A stretch of DNA of 64,000 nucleotides from Opitutaceae bacterium (GTDB lineage: Bacteria; Verrucomicrobiota; Verrucomicrobiia; Opitutales; Opitutaceae), in assembly GCA_016794785.1 (NCBI GenBank), contig JAEUHC010000021.1, positions 62,001 through 126,000 on the forward strand, written 5' to 3'. Shown here piece by piece: positions 43,473 to 51,896 of the stretch (its first letter is position 1; each line of letters opens with the position of its first letter). Under the pieces are notes generated by a model that was not told where the DNA came from, did no database searches, and worked only from the letters and a program-made list of their open reading frames with translations. The position numbers and the translations under genes were made by a program.

Positions 43473-44730
43473 GGCTGGGTTGGTTGAGTTCGCGCTCGAT
43501 GTCCGCGATCGCGGGCAGCGAACCGCGCAGGTTCTTCGGCAGCGAGTCCACGAGGCGTGTCTGCCATTCGGCGACGCCGATGGGCTTCTTCACGTCGCGC
43601 AGGGCATACTCGACCTTGAGCTTGTTCTTCGCGTCCTTGCACAGGAGCAGGCCGATGCTGGCGGAATCCTGCGGGTGGCGCATCTGCTCGTCGATGGCGG
43701 CGAGGTAGAAGTTCATTTTCCCTGCGAACTCGGGCTCGAAGGACTTCATCTTCAGATCGACCACGATGAAGCACCGCAGCCGGAGGTGATAGAACAGCAA
43801 GTCGAGGTAGAAATCCTCGCCGCCCACCTCGAGACGCACCTGCCGGCCGACGAACGCGAAGCCCGCGCCCATCTCCAGCAGCAGTTTTTGCACGTGATCG
43901 AGCAGCCCTTGCTCGAGGTCGCGTTCCTGCGCCGCCTCGCCGAGCGTGAGGAAGTCGAACGTGTAGGGATCCTTCAGCACCTCGCGCGCGAGGTCCGACT
44001 GCGCGGGCGGCAGCGTGTGCGCGAAATTGTTCATCGCCCTGCCGCTGCGCGCATGGAGCCGCGACTCGATCTGCACGGTGAGCACGGCGCGGCTCCAGCC
44101 GTGCTCAAGGGTCTTGCGCGCATACCAGAGGCGCGCGGCGGGATCATCGAGCTTGTGGAGGAGGACGAGGTTGGTGCTCCACGGGAGGAGTGAGAGCGGA
44201 TCGGGCGGGGCGTCGGCCAAATGTCTAACGGGCTGTAAGACTATTTGGGCAGAGGGCTGCGCTTCAGCGGCCTTCCGCGATTGTGTCACGGGCTGTGACA
44301 CAATTTGTGCAACGGGCCGTTGCACAATCAGGGCTCGGGTTCGCTGGGCTTTTGCCCGCGGCAATTGTGTCACGGCCTGTGACACAATTGGGCTCTGCAA
44401 TAGTCCAGCAGGCTGTTGGACTATTTCCACCGGAGCCCATGCTGCGTAGAATGCGCGCATGCGTTTGAGGTTCAGTTCCGAGAATCCGCCCATCTCAGGA
44501 AACTCCTTGGCCAAATCCCGCGCCAATCGCTCCACGACCTTCGTGCCCCAGCCCTGCGCTTTTTGCGCGCGCAGGATTTCGCGGCCGATGTGCCAGTAGA
44601 GGAGGATCAGCTCGCGGTTCACCGACAGCGCGGCCTTGACCTGCGCGCTGCGCACGCGCGCCTTCAGCCCGGCGAGGAGCGGCGGGTAGCCGGAGACTAC
44701 GGAGGATTTCTTCCTGGGGCGCGCCTTCAT
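43447..44730 (-). CDS. YhcG/DUF1016 PDDEXK nuclease-like protein with palindrome-derived insertion
   Basis: 427 residues. The N-terminal DUF1016_N helical domain (NRELILLYWHIGREIL, LSELNLKRMRAFYAAW-like) is followed by an inserted, repeat-coded segment (about residues 102-171). The C-terminal nuclease-like domain has DFYLDLLFYHLRLRCFIVVDLK and FAGKMNFYLAAIDE. The predicted active residues D...DLK are present. Family members are often associated with mobile or defence loci; the target is unknown. It sits between two peptide-binding-protein genes and overlaps the downstream one by 26 bases. The start is at 44730 (MKARPRKKS); an earlier in-frame start at 44748 is also possible. Confidence 0.88.
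   Translation of the reverse strand: MKARPRKKSSVVSGYPPLLAGLKARVRSAQVKAALSVNRELILLYWHIGREILRAQKAQGWGTKVVERLARDLAKEFPEMGGFSELNLKRMRAFYAAWAPVEIVQQPAGLLQSPIVSQAVTQLPRAKAQRTRALIVQRPVAQIVSQPVTQSRKAAEAQPSAQIVLQPVRHLADAPPDPLSLLPWSTNLVLLHKLDDPAARLWYARKTLEHGWSRAVLTVQIESRLHARSGRAMNNFAHTLPPAQSDLAREVLKDPYTFDFLTLGEAAQERDLEQGLLDHVQKLLLEMGAGFAFVGRQVRLEVGGEDFYLDLLFYHLRLRCFIVVDLKMKSFEPEFAGKMNFYLAAIDEQMRHPQDSASIGLLLCKDAKNKLKVEYALRDVKKPIGVAEWQTRLVDSLPKNLRGSLPAIADIERELNQPSRARTKAKK
44219..44425. repeat. Five palindromic elements inside the DUF1016 coding sequence
   Basis: Five inverted repeats share the centre ACGGGCTGT or a close variant. Positions are 44219-44246 (imperfect), 44280-44304 (10-bp arms ATTGTGTCAC), 44305-44327 (11-bp arms TTGTGCAACGG), 44362-44390 (12-bp arms CAATTGTGTCAC) and 44399-44425 (9-bp arms AATAGTCCA). 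All stay in frame and code repeated IVxQPVxQ-like peptides. They resemble the palindromic elements that insert in frame into genes of some bacteria. Confidence 0.9.
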
Positions 44731-44770
44731 CGCAAACGAACGGGTCAAGCTTCCGGCGGGCTGCGTTGCA

Positions 44771-46402
44771 CTACGGCTTCAACCACACGTCGCGGTAATC
44801 CGTATGCTCCATCGGCGTGGGCTGGTAGCCCTGCACGGCGGGATGCACCAGATAGACGTGCGTGTTGAAATAGATCGGGATGATCGGCGCGGCATCGAGC
44901 AGGAGCGTCTCGGCCTGCTGGAGCACCGCGGCGCGGGCGACAGGATCGGCGAGGGTGTTGGCGCGATCACAGAGGGCGTCATAGGCGGGGTCGGACCAGC
45001 CGGTGTGGTTGTTGCCGGAGTCGGCGCGCCACATGTCGAGGTAGGTGGTGGCGTCGAGGTAGTCGGCGGTCCAGCTGCCGAGGAGCACCTGATAGCCGCC
45101 GGCGCTGCGGCTGGCGAAGACGACCTTTTTCTCCTGGTTGGAGAGGCGGACATCCAAGCCGAGCTCGCGTCGCCACATCTCCTGGACGGCCTCGCCGACG
45201 AGGCGGAGGATCTCGGAGTTGTTGTAGAGGATCTCGATGGGCGGCAGGCCGGCGCCGCCCGGGTGCCCGGCCTCGGCGAGGAGTTTCCTGGCGGCCTCGA
45301 GGTCGTGGGCGCGGCGGGTGGGCGGGGTGTAGCCGACGAGCAGCGAGGGGATGAAGGTCGTGGCGGGCAGGCGGCCGCCGGGGAGGATTTTGCTGGCGAT
45401 GGTGTCGCGATCGACGGCGAGCGCGAGCGCGCGTCGGATGCGCGCATCGGCAAACGGCGCCTTGCGGACGTTGAGGCGGAAAAAATAAGTCTCGAGGAGG
45501 GGATCGATGCGGAAGGCGGGGTTTTTCTCGCGCTGGAGCGGCAGGACCTTCGAGAGCGGGAGCGCCCACGTGAGGTGGAGCTGGCCGGCGCGAAACGCGC
45601 GTTCCTCAGCGTCGATGTTGTCGATGGGATAAAAGTGGATCGCGTTGAGCCGGACTTTGGCGCGGTCCCAGTAGGTGGGGGATTTCTCGACGACGACGCG
45701 CTGATTGAGCGTCCATTCCTTGAGCACGAACGGTCCGTTGGAAACGAGGAGGCCGGGGCGCGTCCACTTGGTGTTGCGGAGATAGGGGTTGCCGATGGCG
45801 GCGATCGAGCGGACGTGGACCGGGCGCCAGGGTGAGTTCAGCAGGATTTGGAGGAAGTAGGGCGCGGGGTGGGTGAGCGTGACGACGAGGGTGCGCGGAT
45901 CGCGCGCGACGGCGCCGACGGTCGAGAAATCGGTGCTCTTGCCTTTGTGGAACGCTTCGCCGCCGCGGATGAGGTAGAGGAAGTAGGCGTAGTCGGCGCC
46001 GAGCGTGGGCGTGAGGATGCGGCGCCACGAATCCACGCAGTCCTGCGCGGTGACGGGATCGCCGTTGGACCATTTGGCGTCGGCGCGGAGGTGAAACGTG
46101 TAGGTGAGGCCGTCGGTGGAGATTTCCCAGCGCTCGGCGAGCGCGGGCACGGGCGCGAGTGTGCCGGGCTCGTAGCCGACGAGGGGCTCGAACAACGCAT
46201 GGATGACCTTCGCGTCATTGGTGCCGGTGACGGTCTGGGGATCGAGATCGGACGGCTCGGCGCCGATGCTCATGTGCAGGACGCCGTCCTGATTGCCGCG
46301 GGTGACGGTGGAGTCCCGCTTGGCGCAGCCGGTGGAAGTCAGAAGCCAGAGGCCAGAGCCCAGAACGCAGAGTAGCGGAAGGAGGCGGCGGGAAAATTTC
46401 AT
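44771..46402 (-). CDS. Peptide-binding lipoprotein (SBP_bac_5), third of three
   Basis: 543 residues. The lipobox is LTSTGCAK. Family motifs are IGAEPSDLDPQ, LAERWEISTDGLTYTFHLRADAKWSNGDPVTAQDC and IRRALALAVDRDTIASKI. It is closely similar to the OppA-type protein at 37853. Its ATG overlaps the stop of ispF (ATGA), so it is translated together with the isoprenoid genes ispD-ispF, an odd partnership. The DUF1016 gene starts 40 bases after its stop. Confidence 0.92.
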   Translation of the reverse strand: MKFSRRLLPLLCVLGSGLWLLTSTGCAKRDSTVTRGNQDGVLHMSIGAEPSDLDPQTVTGTNDAKVIHALFEPLVGYEPGTLAPVPALAERWEISTDGLTYTFHLRADAKWSNGDPVTAQDCVDSWRRILTPTLGADYAYFLYLIRGGEAFHKGKSTDFSTVGAVARDPRTLVVTLTHPAPYFLQILLNSPWRPVHVRSIAAIGNPYLRNTKWTRPGLLVSNGPFVLKEWTLNQRVVVEKSPTYWDRAKVRLNAIHFYPIDNIDAEERAFRAGQLHLTWALPLSKVLPLQREKNPAFRIDPLLETYFFRLNVRKAPFADARIRRALALAVDRDTIASKILPGGRLPATTFIPSLLVGYTPPTRRAHDLEAARKLLAEAGHPGGAGLPPIEILYNNSEILRLVGEAVQEMWRRELGLDVRLSNQEKKVVFASRSAGGYQVLLGSWTADYLDATTYLDMWRADSGNNHTGWSDPAYDALCDRANTLADPVARAAVLQQAETLLLDAAPIIPIYFNTHVYLVHPAVQGYQPTPMEHTDYRDVWLKP

Positions 46403-46878
46403 GAGCGGGAGAGGAGGGCGACGGCGTGGGCGGCGATGGCGAGGCCGCGGCCGAGATCGCCTACGCCTTCGTTGGTGGTGGCCTTGAGGCCGATCTCGTC
46501 GGGGAGAAGGCCGGTGGATTTGGCGAGAGCGGCCTTCATGGCGGCGAGGTGCGGATAGATTTTCGGTTTCTCGGCGATGACGGTGGCGTCGAGGTTCGCG
46601 ATGTTGAAGCCGAGCTTCGTGATTTCGGCGACGACGCGTTGGAGCAGGAGCTGCGAGTCGATGTTGCGGTAGGCCGGATCGGTGTTGGGGAAAAAGTGGC
46701 CGATGTCGGGCAGGCCGGCGGCGCCGAGGAGGGCGTCGCAGATGGCGTGGGTGAGGCAGTCGGCGTCGGAGTGGCCGTCGAGGCCGTAGTCGGTGTCGAA
46801 CTTGACACCGCCGAGCACGAGCGGCCGTCCCGCGACGAGGCGGTGGATGTCGTAGCCGTGGCCGATGCGGAATTTCAT
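46399..46878 (-). CDS. ispF: 2-C-methyl-D-erythritol 2,4-cyclodiphosphate synthase
   Basis: 159 residues, full length. The zinc site motif GHGYDIHRL and DGHSDADCLTHAICDALLGAAGLPDIG are diagnostic, and KATTNEGVGDLGRGLAI ends the fold. It forms the cyclic diphosphate in the MEP pathway to isoprenoids. It overlaps ispD by 4 bases upstream and the third peptide-binding-protein gene by 4 bases downstream. Confidence 0.97.
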   Translation of the reverse strand: MKFRIGHGYDIHRLVAGRPLVLGGVKFDTDYGLDGHSDADCLTHAICDALLGAAGLPDIGHFFPNTDPAYRNIDSQLLLQRVVAEITKLGFNIANLDATVIAEKPKIYPHLAAMKAALAKSTGLLPDEIGLKATTNEGVGDLGRGLAIAAHAVALLSRS

Positions 46879-47561
46879 GGGGTGGCCGTTTCGCGCGAGA
46901 GCAGAAACTCCAAGTAGGCGAGGTCGGTGGGCGTGGTGAGCTTAGGATTCGGATGGGGGTTCTCGAGGAGCGCGATGGGGTGGTCGAGTTTCTCGACGGC
47001 CTGGGCGTCGTCGGTGATGGCGAGCTTCTTCTTGGCGACGCGGGCGTAGGCGCGATCGATGAGTTCGCGCGAGAAGACCTGCGGCGTCTCCATCGCCCAG
47101 AGGCGGCTGCGATCGAGGGTGCGGAGGTGGCCGCCGCTGCGGTGTTTCTTGATCGTGTCGGTCACGCGGTGGGCGAGGACGACGGCGTGTTCGCGGCGGA
47201 CGATCTTGTGGAGGGCGACGAGCTGCTCGGGGCGGACGAGCGGGCGCGCGCAGTCGTGGATGAAGACGTGCTCGATGTCGGCGGGCAGGACGGCGAGGGC
47301 GGCGAGCACGGAGTCCTGCCGTTCGCGTCCGCCTTGGACGAGCGTCGAGGGCGTGGGCGCGTAGGCGGACAGCTCGATCATCTGTTTCTGGTCGCGGTAA
47401 ACGACGACGTAGAGGTCGGCGACCATGCTGCGCATGAAGGCGGCGGCGGAGTAGGCGAAGACGGGGCGGCCCCCGAGCGGCGCGAGGACTTTGTCGGTGA
47501 CGGTGCCGGCCATGCGTGAACCGCTGCCGGCGGCGAGGAGGATGACGGCGGTGCGGGACAT
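46875..47561 (-). CDS. ispD: 2-C-methyl-D-erythritol 4-phosphate cytidylyltransferase
   Basis: 228 residues. The N-terminal nucleotide-binding motif LAAGSGSRM and KVLAPLGGRPVF, then VQGGRERQDSVLAAL, HDCARPLVRPEQL and AMETPQVF are all typical of IspD. It attaches CMP to methylerythritol phosphate. Its stop overlaps the ispF start (ATGA). The region upstream of its ATG is pyrimidine-rich and lacks a Shine-Dalgarno sequence. Confidence 0.96.
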   Translation of the reverse strand: MSRTAVILLAAGSGSRMAGTVTDKVLAPLGGRPVFAYSAAAFMRSMVADLYVVVYRDQKQMIELSAYAPTPSTLVQGGRERQDSVLAALAVLPADIEHVFIHDCARPLVRPEQLVALHKIVRREHAVVLAHRVTDTIKKHRSGGHLRTLDRSRLWAMETPQVFSRELIDRAYARVAKKKLAITDDAQAVEKLDHPIALLENPHPNPKLTTPTDLAYLEFLLSRETATP

Positions 47562-47626
47562 GGCGGCGGAGTTGAGGGTTGAGGGCTGAGAGTGGAGAGA
47601 TGGAAACGGAACCGTCGCAATCGGGC

Positions 47627-48322
47627 TTACACGGATCCCAGCTCGGCGAGGATGGCGCGGGCGGCGGCGGCGGGATCGGGGGCTTTGAAAATCGGGCGGC
47701 CGACCACGATGTAGGTGGCGCCGGCGCGGGCGGCTTCGGCGGGGGTCATGATGCGGGTCTGGTCGTCGGCCTTGGCGTCGCGCGGGCGGATGCCGGGGGT
47801 GACGAGCGCGACGCCCGGCGGCAGCACGGCGCGGAGCGGCGCAATCTCGAGGGGCGAGCAGACGAGGCCGCGCAGGCCGGAATCAGCGGCGAGGCGGCCG
47901 AGGCGCACGACTTGTTTCTCCGGCGAATCCGCCGGGCCGGTCTCGGCGAGGCCGGCGGCGCTCATCGAGGTGAGCACGGTCACGCCCAGCAGGAGCAGAT
48001 CGGGTTTGTGCTGCTGCTGGGCTTTCACGGCCCACTGCATCATCTCGCGGCCACCGCAGGTGTGGAGCGTGAGCATGCCGATGGGGAGCTTGGCGCAGGA
48101 CTCGACGGCCTTGGCGACGGTGTTGGGGATATCGTGGAGCTTGAGATCGAGGAAGACGTTGAAGCCCAGGCCGGCGATCTCGCGCACGCAGTCGGGGCCA
48201 CAGGCGGTGAACATTTCCAAGCCAACCTTCACCCAGCGCACGGTGCCTTGGAGCTGGCGCAGGACGGGACCGACTTCGCGGGGAGATTGGGCGTCGAGGA
48301 CGAGGATGAGATCGCAGGGCAT
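47627..48322 (-). CDS. pyrF: Orotidine 5'-phosphate decarboxylase
   Basis: 231 residues. It starts LILVLDAQSP and has the catalytic FLDLKLHDIPNTVAKAV Lys-Asp array, then VTPGIRP and YIVVGRPIF for phosphate binding. It makes UMP in pyrimidine synthesis. An in-frame GTG at 48334 would add four residues; I chose the ATG because the family usually begins there. It is divergent from ispE, with about 97 bases between. Confidence 0.95.
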   Translation of the reverse strand: MPCDLILVLDAQSPREVGPVLRQLQGTVRWVKVGLEMFTACGPDCVREIAGLGFNVFLDLKLHDIPNTVAKAVESCAKLPIGMLTLHTCGGREMMQWAVKAQQQHKPDLLLLGVTVLTSMSAAGLAETGPADSPEKQVVRLGRLAADSGLRGLVCSPLEIAPLRAVLPPGVALVTPGIRPRDAKADDQTRIMTPAEAARAGATYIVVGRPIFKAPDPAAAARAILAELGSV

Positions 48323-48331
48323 TGGGCTGTT

Positions 48332-48359
48332 CACTTATGGGCAGTCGCGGACACTTATG
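48332..48359. repeat. Paired CACTTATG direct repeats in the pyrF-ispE divergent gap
   Basis: CACTTATG occurs at 48332-48339 and again at 48352-48359, one start exactly 20 bases after the other, about two DNA turns. The gap is more A+T-rich than its surroundings and must hold promoters for pyrF and ispE. The repeats could be a protein-binding site, but no regulator can be named. Confidence 0.3.
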
Positions 48360-48418
48360 AAGCACGAATCTGTAGTTTCTGGATATGTGAACGGCAGTAT
48401 GCCTCAGTGGTGCCATAG

Positions 48419-49300
48419 GTGAACACCCTGTCGATTTTCGCCCCGGCCAAGCTGAACCTTTGCCTCGCCGTCACCGGACGGCGAGCCGATGGGTTTCACG
48501 ATTTGCTGTCGGTCGTGTCACAACTTGATTTCGGCGACACGCTGCGGGTCGAGCCGGCGGCGGAGTTTTCGCTGACCTGCGACGACCCCGCGGTGCCGGC
48601 GGACGAGACGAACCTCGTGCTCAAGGCCGCGCGGGCCTTTGCGGCGGCGGCGGGATGGCGGGGCGGGGCAAAGTTTGTCCTGACGAAACGCATCCCGGCC
48701 GGCGCGGGCCTCGGCGGCGGGAGCAGTGATGCGGTCGCGGCGTTGCGCGGGCTGAACCAGCTCGCGGGCGCACCGCTCGACGCGGTCGGGCTCGCGCAGG
48801 TGGCGGCCGGGCTGGGCTCCGATTGCCCGTTGTTTCTCGAGCCGGGGCCGGTCGTGATGCGCGGGCGCGGCGAGCGCATCGCGCCGTTGCCACCGGAAGC
48901 CGCGGGCCGCGTGCGCGGCCGCCGGGTGCTCGTGTTCAAGCCGGCCTTCGGCATCGCGACCCCGTGGGCCTACGCGCGGCTCGCGGCGACGGCCCCGGTG
49001 GGCTATCAGCCCGCGGTGGAGGCGGAGGCGCGGCTCGCGGCGTGGATCGCGGAGGCGGCGGCCCCGGTGGAAAATCTGCTTTTCAACAACATGGAGCCGC
49101 CGGCCTTCGCGAAGTTCCTCGCGCTGCCGGCGCTGCTGGCCGAGCTGCGGGTGAGGTTTGGGTTGCACCCGCGCATGAGCGGCAGCGGGAGCGCGTGCTT
49201 CGCGCTGCTCGGCGCCGAAACGGACGCGGCTCCCATCACGACGGCGGTGCGCGCGGCATGGGGCGCGTCGGCTTTCGTGACGGAGGCGCGGCTGACGTAG
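48419..49300 (+). CDS. ispE: 4-diphosphocytidyl-2-C-methyl-D-erythritol kinase
   Basis: 293 residues of the GHMP kinase family. The PAKLNLCLAVTGRRADGFHDL opening is specific to IspE, PAGAGLGGGSSDAVAAL is the ATP loop and HPRMSGSGSACFALLG is the third GHMP motif. It phosphorylates the cytidylyl intermediate between the IspD and IspF steps. It starts with GTG at 48419. It is divergent from pyrF, with ispD and ispF about 1 kb away, so three MEP-pathway genes are grouped. Confidence 0.96.
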   Translation: MNTLSIFAPAKLNLCLAVTGRRADGFHDLLSVVSQLDFGDTLRVEPAAEFSLTCDDPAVPADETNLVLKAARAFAAAAGWRGGAKFVLTKRIPAGAGLGGGSSDAVAALRGLNQLAGAPLDAVGLAQVAAGLGSDCPLFLEPGPVVMRGRGERIAPLPPEAAGRVRGRRVLVFKPAFGIATPWAYARLAATAPVGYQPAVEAEARLAAWIAEAAAPVENLLFNNMEPPAFAKFLALPALLAELRVRFGLHPRMSGSGSACFALLGAETDAAPITTAVRAAWGASAFVTEARLT

Positions 49301-49388
49301 ATACGGGTTGACCCGACTCACGGGCGCCGCGTTATCGTGCGGCGTCGCCTCGAAACCCCTCGGGGCCGCAACCGTCAGTCCAGCCTTC

Positions 49389-51152
49389 ATGGATTCCCGC
49401 GCGAAGACCGAAACCACCATCGCAGGCATCGCCGCCTCGCCAGGAATCGCGTATGGGCAGATTTTCGTCTATCTGCAGAGTTCGGTCGAGGTGCCGAGCT
49501 ACATCGTCGAGCCGGACCAGCGAGCCGGGGAGGTCGAGCGCTTCGAGCGGGCGATCGTGGCCACCCGCCAGCAGATCTCGCGGATCAAGCATGAGGTGGA
49601 GAAGAACATCGGCCCGGAGGAGGCCGCGATCTTCGACGCCCACCTCATGGTGCTCGACGATCCGGCGCTGATCGCGGAGACGGTGCGCGACCTGGAGACG
49701 ACGGGGCAGAACATCGAGACCTGCTTCCAGAAAGTTGCCGGGCGCTACATCAAGGCCTTCTCGGAGTTCGAGGACCGGTTCCTCGCCGAGCGCGCCGTCG
49801 ATCTGCGCGATGTCGCGCAGCGCCTGCTCAAGAACCTGATGGGGCAGGACGAGACCTCGCTCCGGCACATCGTGGGCCAGCGCATCATCGTGGCGAGCGA
49901 CATCGCGCCCTCGGAGTCCGCCACGCTGGACCGTTCCGCCGCGCTGGCGCTGGCGCTCAACTCCGGCAGCCGCACCAGCCACGCCGCGATCGTGGCGCGC
50001 TCGATGAAAATCCCGTCGGTCGTCGGCCTGCACGACCTGACGGCGCGCGTCCACAACGGCGACTGGGCCATCGTGGACGGCTACGACGGTCTCGTGATCG
50101 TCAACCCGACGGAGAGCACGCTCTTCCGCTACGGGAAAATCCAGGAGAAGAAAAAATCCTTCGAGGCGCGCCTGCTCGAGAGCAACCGCGAGCCGGCGGT
50201 GACGCGCGACGGCGTGGCGGTGACGCTGCTTGCCAACATCGAGAAGGCCGAGGAAGTGGCCGCGGCGAAGACCTACCGCGCCGAGGGCGTGGGCCTTTAT
50301 CGCACGGAGTTTCTCTTTCTCGCCGGCTCGCATATCCCGAGCGAGGAGGAGCAGTTCGTCGCCTACCGGACCGCGGTCGAGGGGATGGCGCCCCACGCCG
50401 TGATTATCCGCACGCTCGACATCGGCGGCGACAAGCCGATGGCGGGCAAGTCGGACCTTTTCCCGAAGGAGAACAACCCCTTCATGGGCTTCCGCGCGAT
50501 CCGGTTCTGCCTGGCGCATCCGGAAATCTTCAAGGATCAGCTCCGGGCGATCCTGCGCGCGAGCGCGTTCGGCCGCGCGAAGATCATGTATCCCATGATC
50601 AGCGGCGTGGGCGAGCTGGCGCGCGCCAACGCCATGCTGGCCGAGTGCCGCGATGAGCTGCGCGCGCGCGGCGTGCGCTTCGACGAAACGATCGAGGTCG
50701 GCACCATGATCGAGATCCCGAGCGCGGCGACCACGGCGGACCTGCTGGCGAAGCGCTGCGCGTTCTTCAGCATCGGCACCAACGACCTCATCCAATACCT
50801 GCTCGCGATCGATCGGGTGAACGACCGCATCGCGCACCTCTACGAGCCCACGCATCCCGCCGTGCTCCGCACGCTGCGGCACATCGTGCACGAGGCGCAT
50901 GCGAACAATATCCAGGTGGGCGTGTGCGGCGAGATGGGCGGCGATCCGGTGTTTGCCCCGCTGCTGCTTGGGCTGGGGGTGGACAGTCTCAGCATGTCGG
51001 CTTCGTGGTTGCCGGCCGTCCGCTACATCGTCCGCGCGATGACGATGGCCGACGCCCGCGCACTCGCCGCGGAGGCGCTCACGCTGGAGTCGCCCGCGGA
51101 AATCTATGCGCGGTGCGATGCCTTCTACCGCGCGCGGGTCAAGATCGAGTAA
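49389..51152 (+). CDS. ptsI: PTS enzyme I (phosphoenolpyruvate-protein phosphotransferase)
   Basis: 587 residues. The phosphoaccepting H198 lies in SGSRTSHAAIVARS. The PEP-binding domain shows GVGLYRTEFLF, IIRTLDIGGDKP, NPFMGFRAIRF, GTMIEIPSAA and the catalytic cysteine of VGVCGEMGGDP. It takes phosphate from PEP and passes it to HPr. No HPr, enzyme II or HPr kinase gene lies beside it, so it may serve a regulatory PTS as in many bacteria that lack sugar permeases. The start at 49389 was chosen on family length; the frame opens earlier. Confidence 0.95.
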   Translation: MDSRAKTETTIAGIAASPGIAYGQIFVYLQSSVEVPSYIVEPDQRAGEVERFERAIVATRQQISRIKHEVEKNIGPEEAAIFDAHLMVLDDPALIAETVRDLETTGQNIETCFQKVAGRYIKAFSEFEDRFLAERAVDLRDVAQRLLKNLMGQDETSLRHIVGQRIIVASDIAPSESATLDRSAALALALNSGSRTSHAAIVARSMKIPSVVGLHDLTARVHNGDWAIVDGYDGLVIVNPTESTLFRYGKIQEKKKSFEARLLESNREPAVTRDGVAVTLLANIEKAEEVAAAKTYRAEGVGLYRTEFLFLAGSHIPSEEEQFVAYRTAVEGMAPHAVIIRTLDIGGDKPMAGKSDLFPKENNPFMGFRAIRFCLAHPEIFKDQLRAILRASAFGRAKIMYPMISGVGELARANAMLAECRDELRARGVRFDETIEVGTMIEIPSAATTADLLAKRCAFFSIGTNDLIQYLLAIDRVNDRIAHLYEPTHPAVLRTLRHIVHEAHANNIQVGVCGEMGGDPVFAPLLLGLGVDSLSMSASWLPAVRYIVRAMTMADARALAAEALTLESPAEIYARCDAFYRARVKIE

Positions 51153-51224
51153 AGGCGGTAACAGCGCCGTCACACGTCCGGATTTGCCATTTTCCACGCG
51201 TCGCACAACTAGGGCGGGACACTG

Positions 51225-51896
51225 ATGAAACTCCCCGTTTGCTACGCACGGTTGCTCGTCTGGACCTGGGCGGCGGTCTTCGCCTTCACCGGCCTGGGTT
51301 GCATCACGGCCTTGATGCCCAAGCACCGGGTGCTCGTCGACGCCATCGCCGCGCCGGGCGTCACCAAGCCCAGCGGCATGTCCTACCGGCTCGTGGCGAA
51401 AAAATCCGTCGTCGCGCAGTCCCAGATGCAAGTGGCGGCCGTCAAGGCCTGCATCGACGCGGGGTTGGTGGGCGTCGGGATGTTTGAAGCGCCAGCCACC
51501 GCGGCGCCGGATCTTTTCATCGAGGTGAGCTTCGGCACCTACACGGGCGGGCGGGTCGATCCCTCGGCGCGCGAGACGTTCCTGCAGCTCTCCGCGCGCG
51601 ACAATCCGACCAAGGGCATCAACAGCGGCACGGGCCGGGAGCTCTGGGATGTGCGCGTGGCGGTCTTTGGGGTGGCCGGGGCCGTCGAGTCGGTGATGCC
51701 GCTGCTTTCCGCCGTCGCCGCGCAGAACGTGGCGAGCGATTCGCGGTACGAGACGAAGATCGAGGTCCCGAAAAATTCTCCGGTCGTGAAGGCGGTCCGC
51801 GAGACCGCGGTGAAGGCGCTGGAAGAGCAGGCGCCGACGCCGCAGGCGGGTGCAACGGGCAAACCGGCCGCCGCTCTGCCGCCGCTGGTGCGCTAG
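51225..51896 (+). CDS. DUF4136-like lipoprotein
   Basis: 223 residues with a lipobox-like FTGLGC at residues 21-26. The region SYRLVAKKSVVAQSQMQVAAVKACIDAGLVGVGMFEAPA resembles DUF4136 lipoproteins, with a linker of ADLFIEVSFGTY-type strands after it. The C-terminus is Ala/Pro-rich. Function unknown; probably outer-membrane associated. It follows ptsI by 72 bases and ends 4 bases into the convergent glycosyltransferase gene. Confidence 0.6.
   Translation: MKLPVCYARLLVWTWAAVFAFTGLGCITALMPKHRVLVDAIAAPGVTKPSGMSYRLVAKKSVVAQSQMQVAAVKACIDAGLVGVGMFEAPATAAPDLFIEVSFGTYTGGRVDPSARETFLQLSARDNPTKGINSGTGRELWDVRVAVFGVAGAVESVMPLLSAVAAQNVASDSRYETKIEVPKNSPVVKAVRETAVKALEEQAPTPQAGATGKPAAALPPLVR

Noticed and set aside
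44219..44425. CRISPR array
   Set aside because: The repeats are palindromes of differing sequence without uniform spacers and lie in frame inside a gene; no cas genes are nearby.
43447..44730. Split or frameshifted DUF1016 gene
   Set aside because: The palindromic segment keeps the reading frame and both flanking domains are intact, so the gene looks functional.
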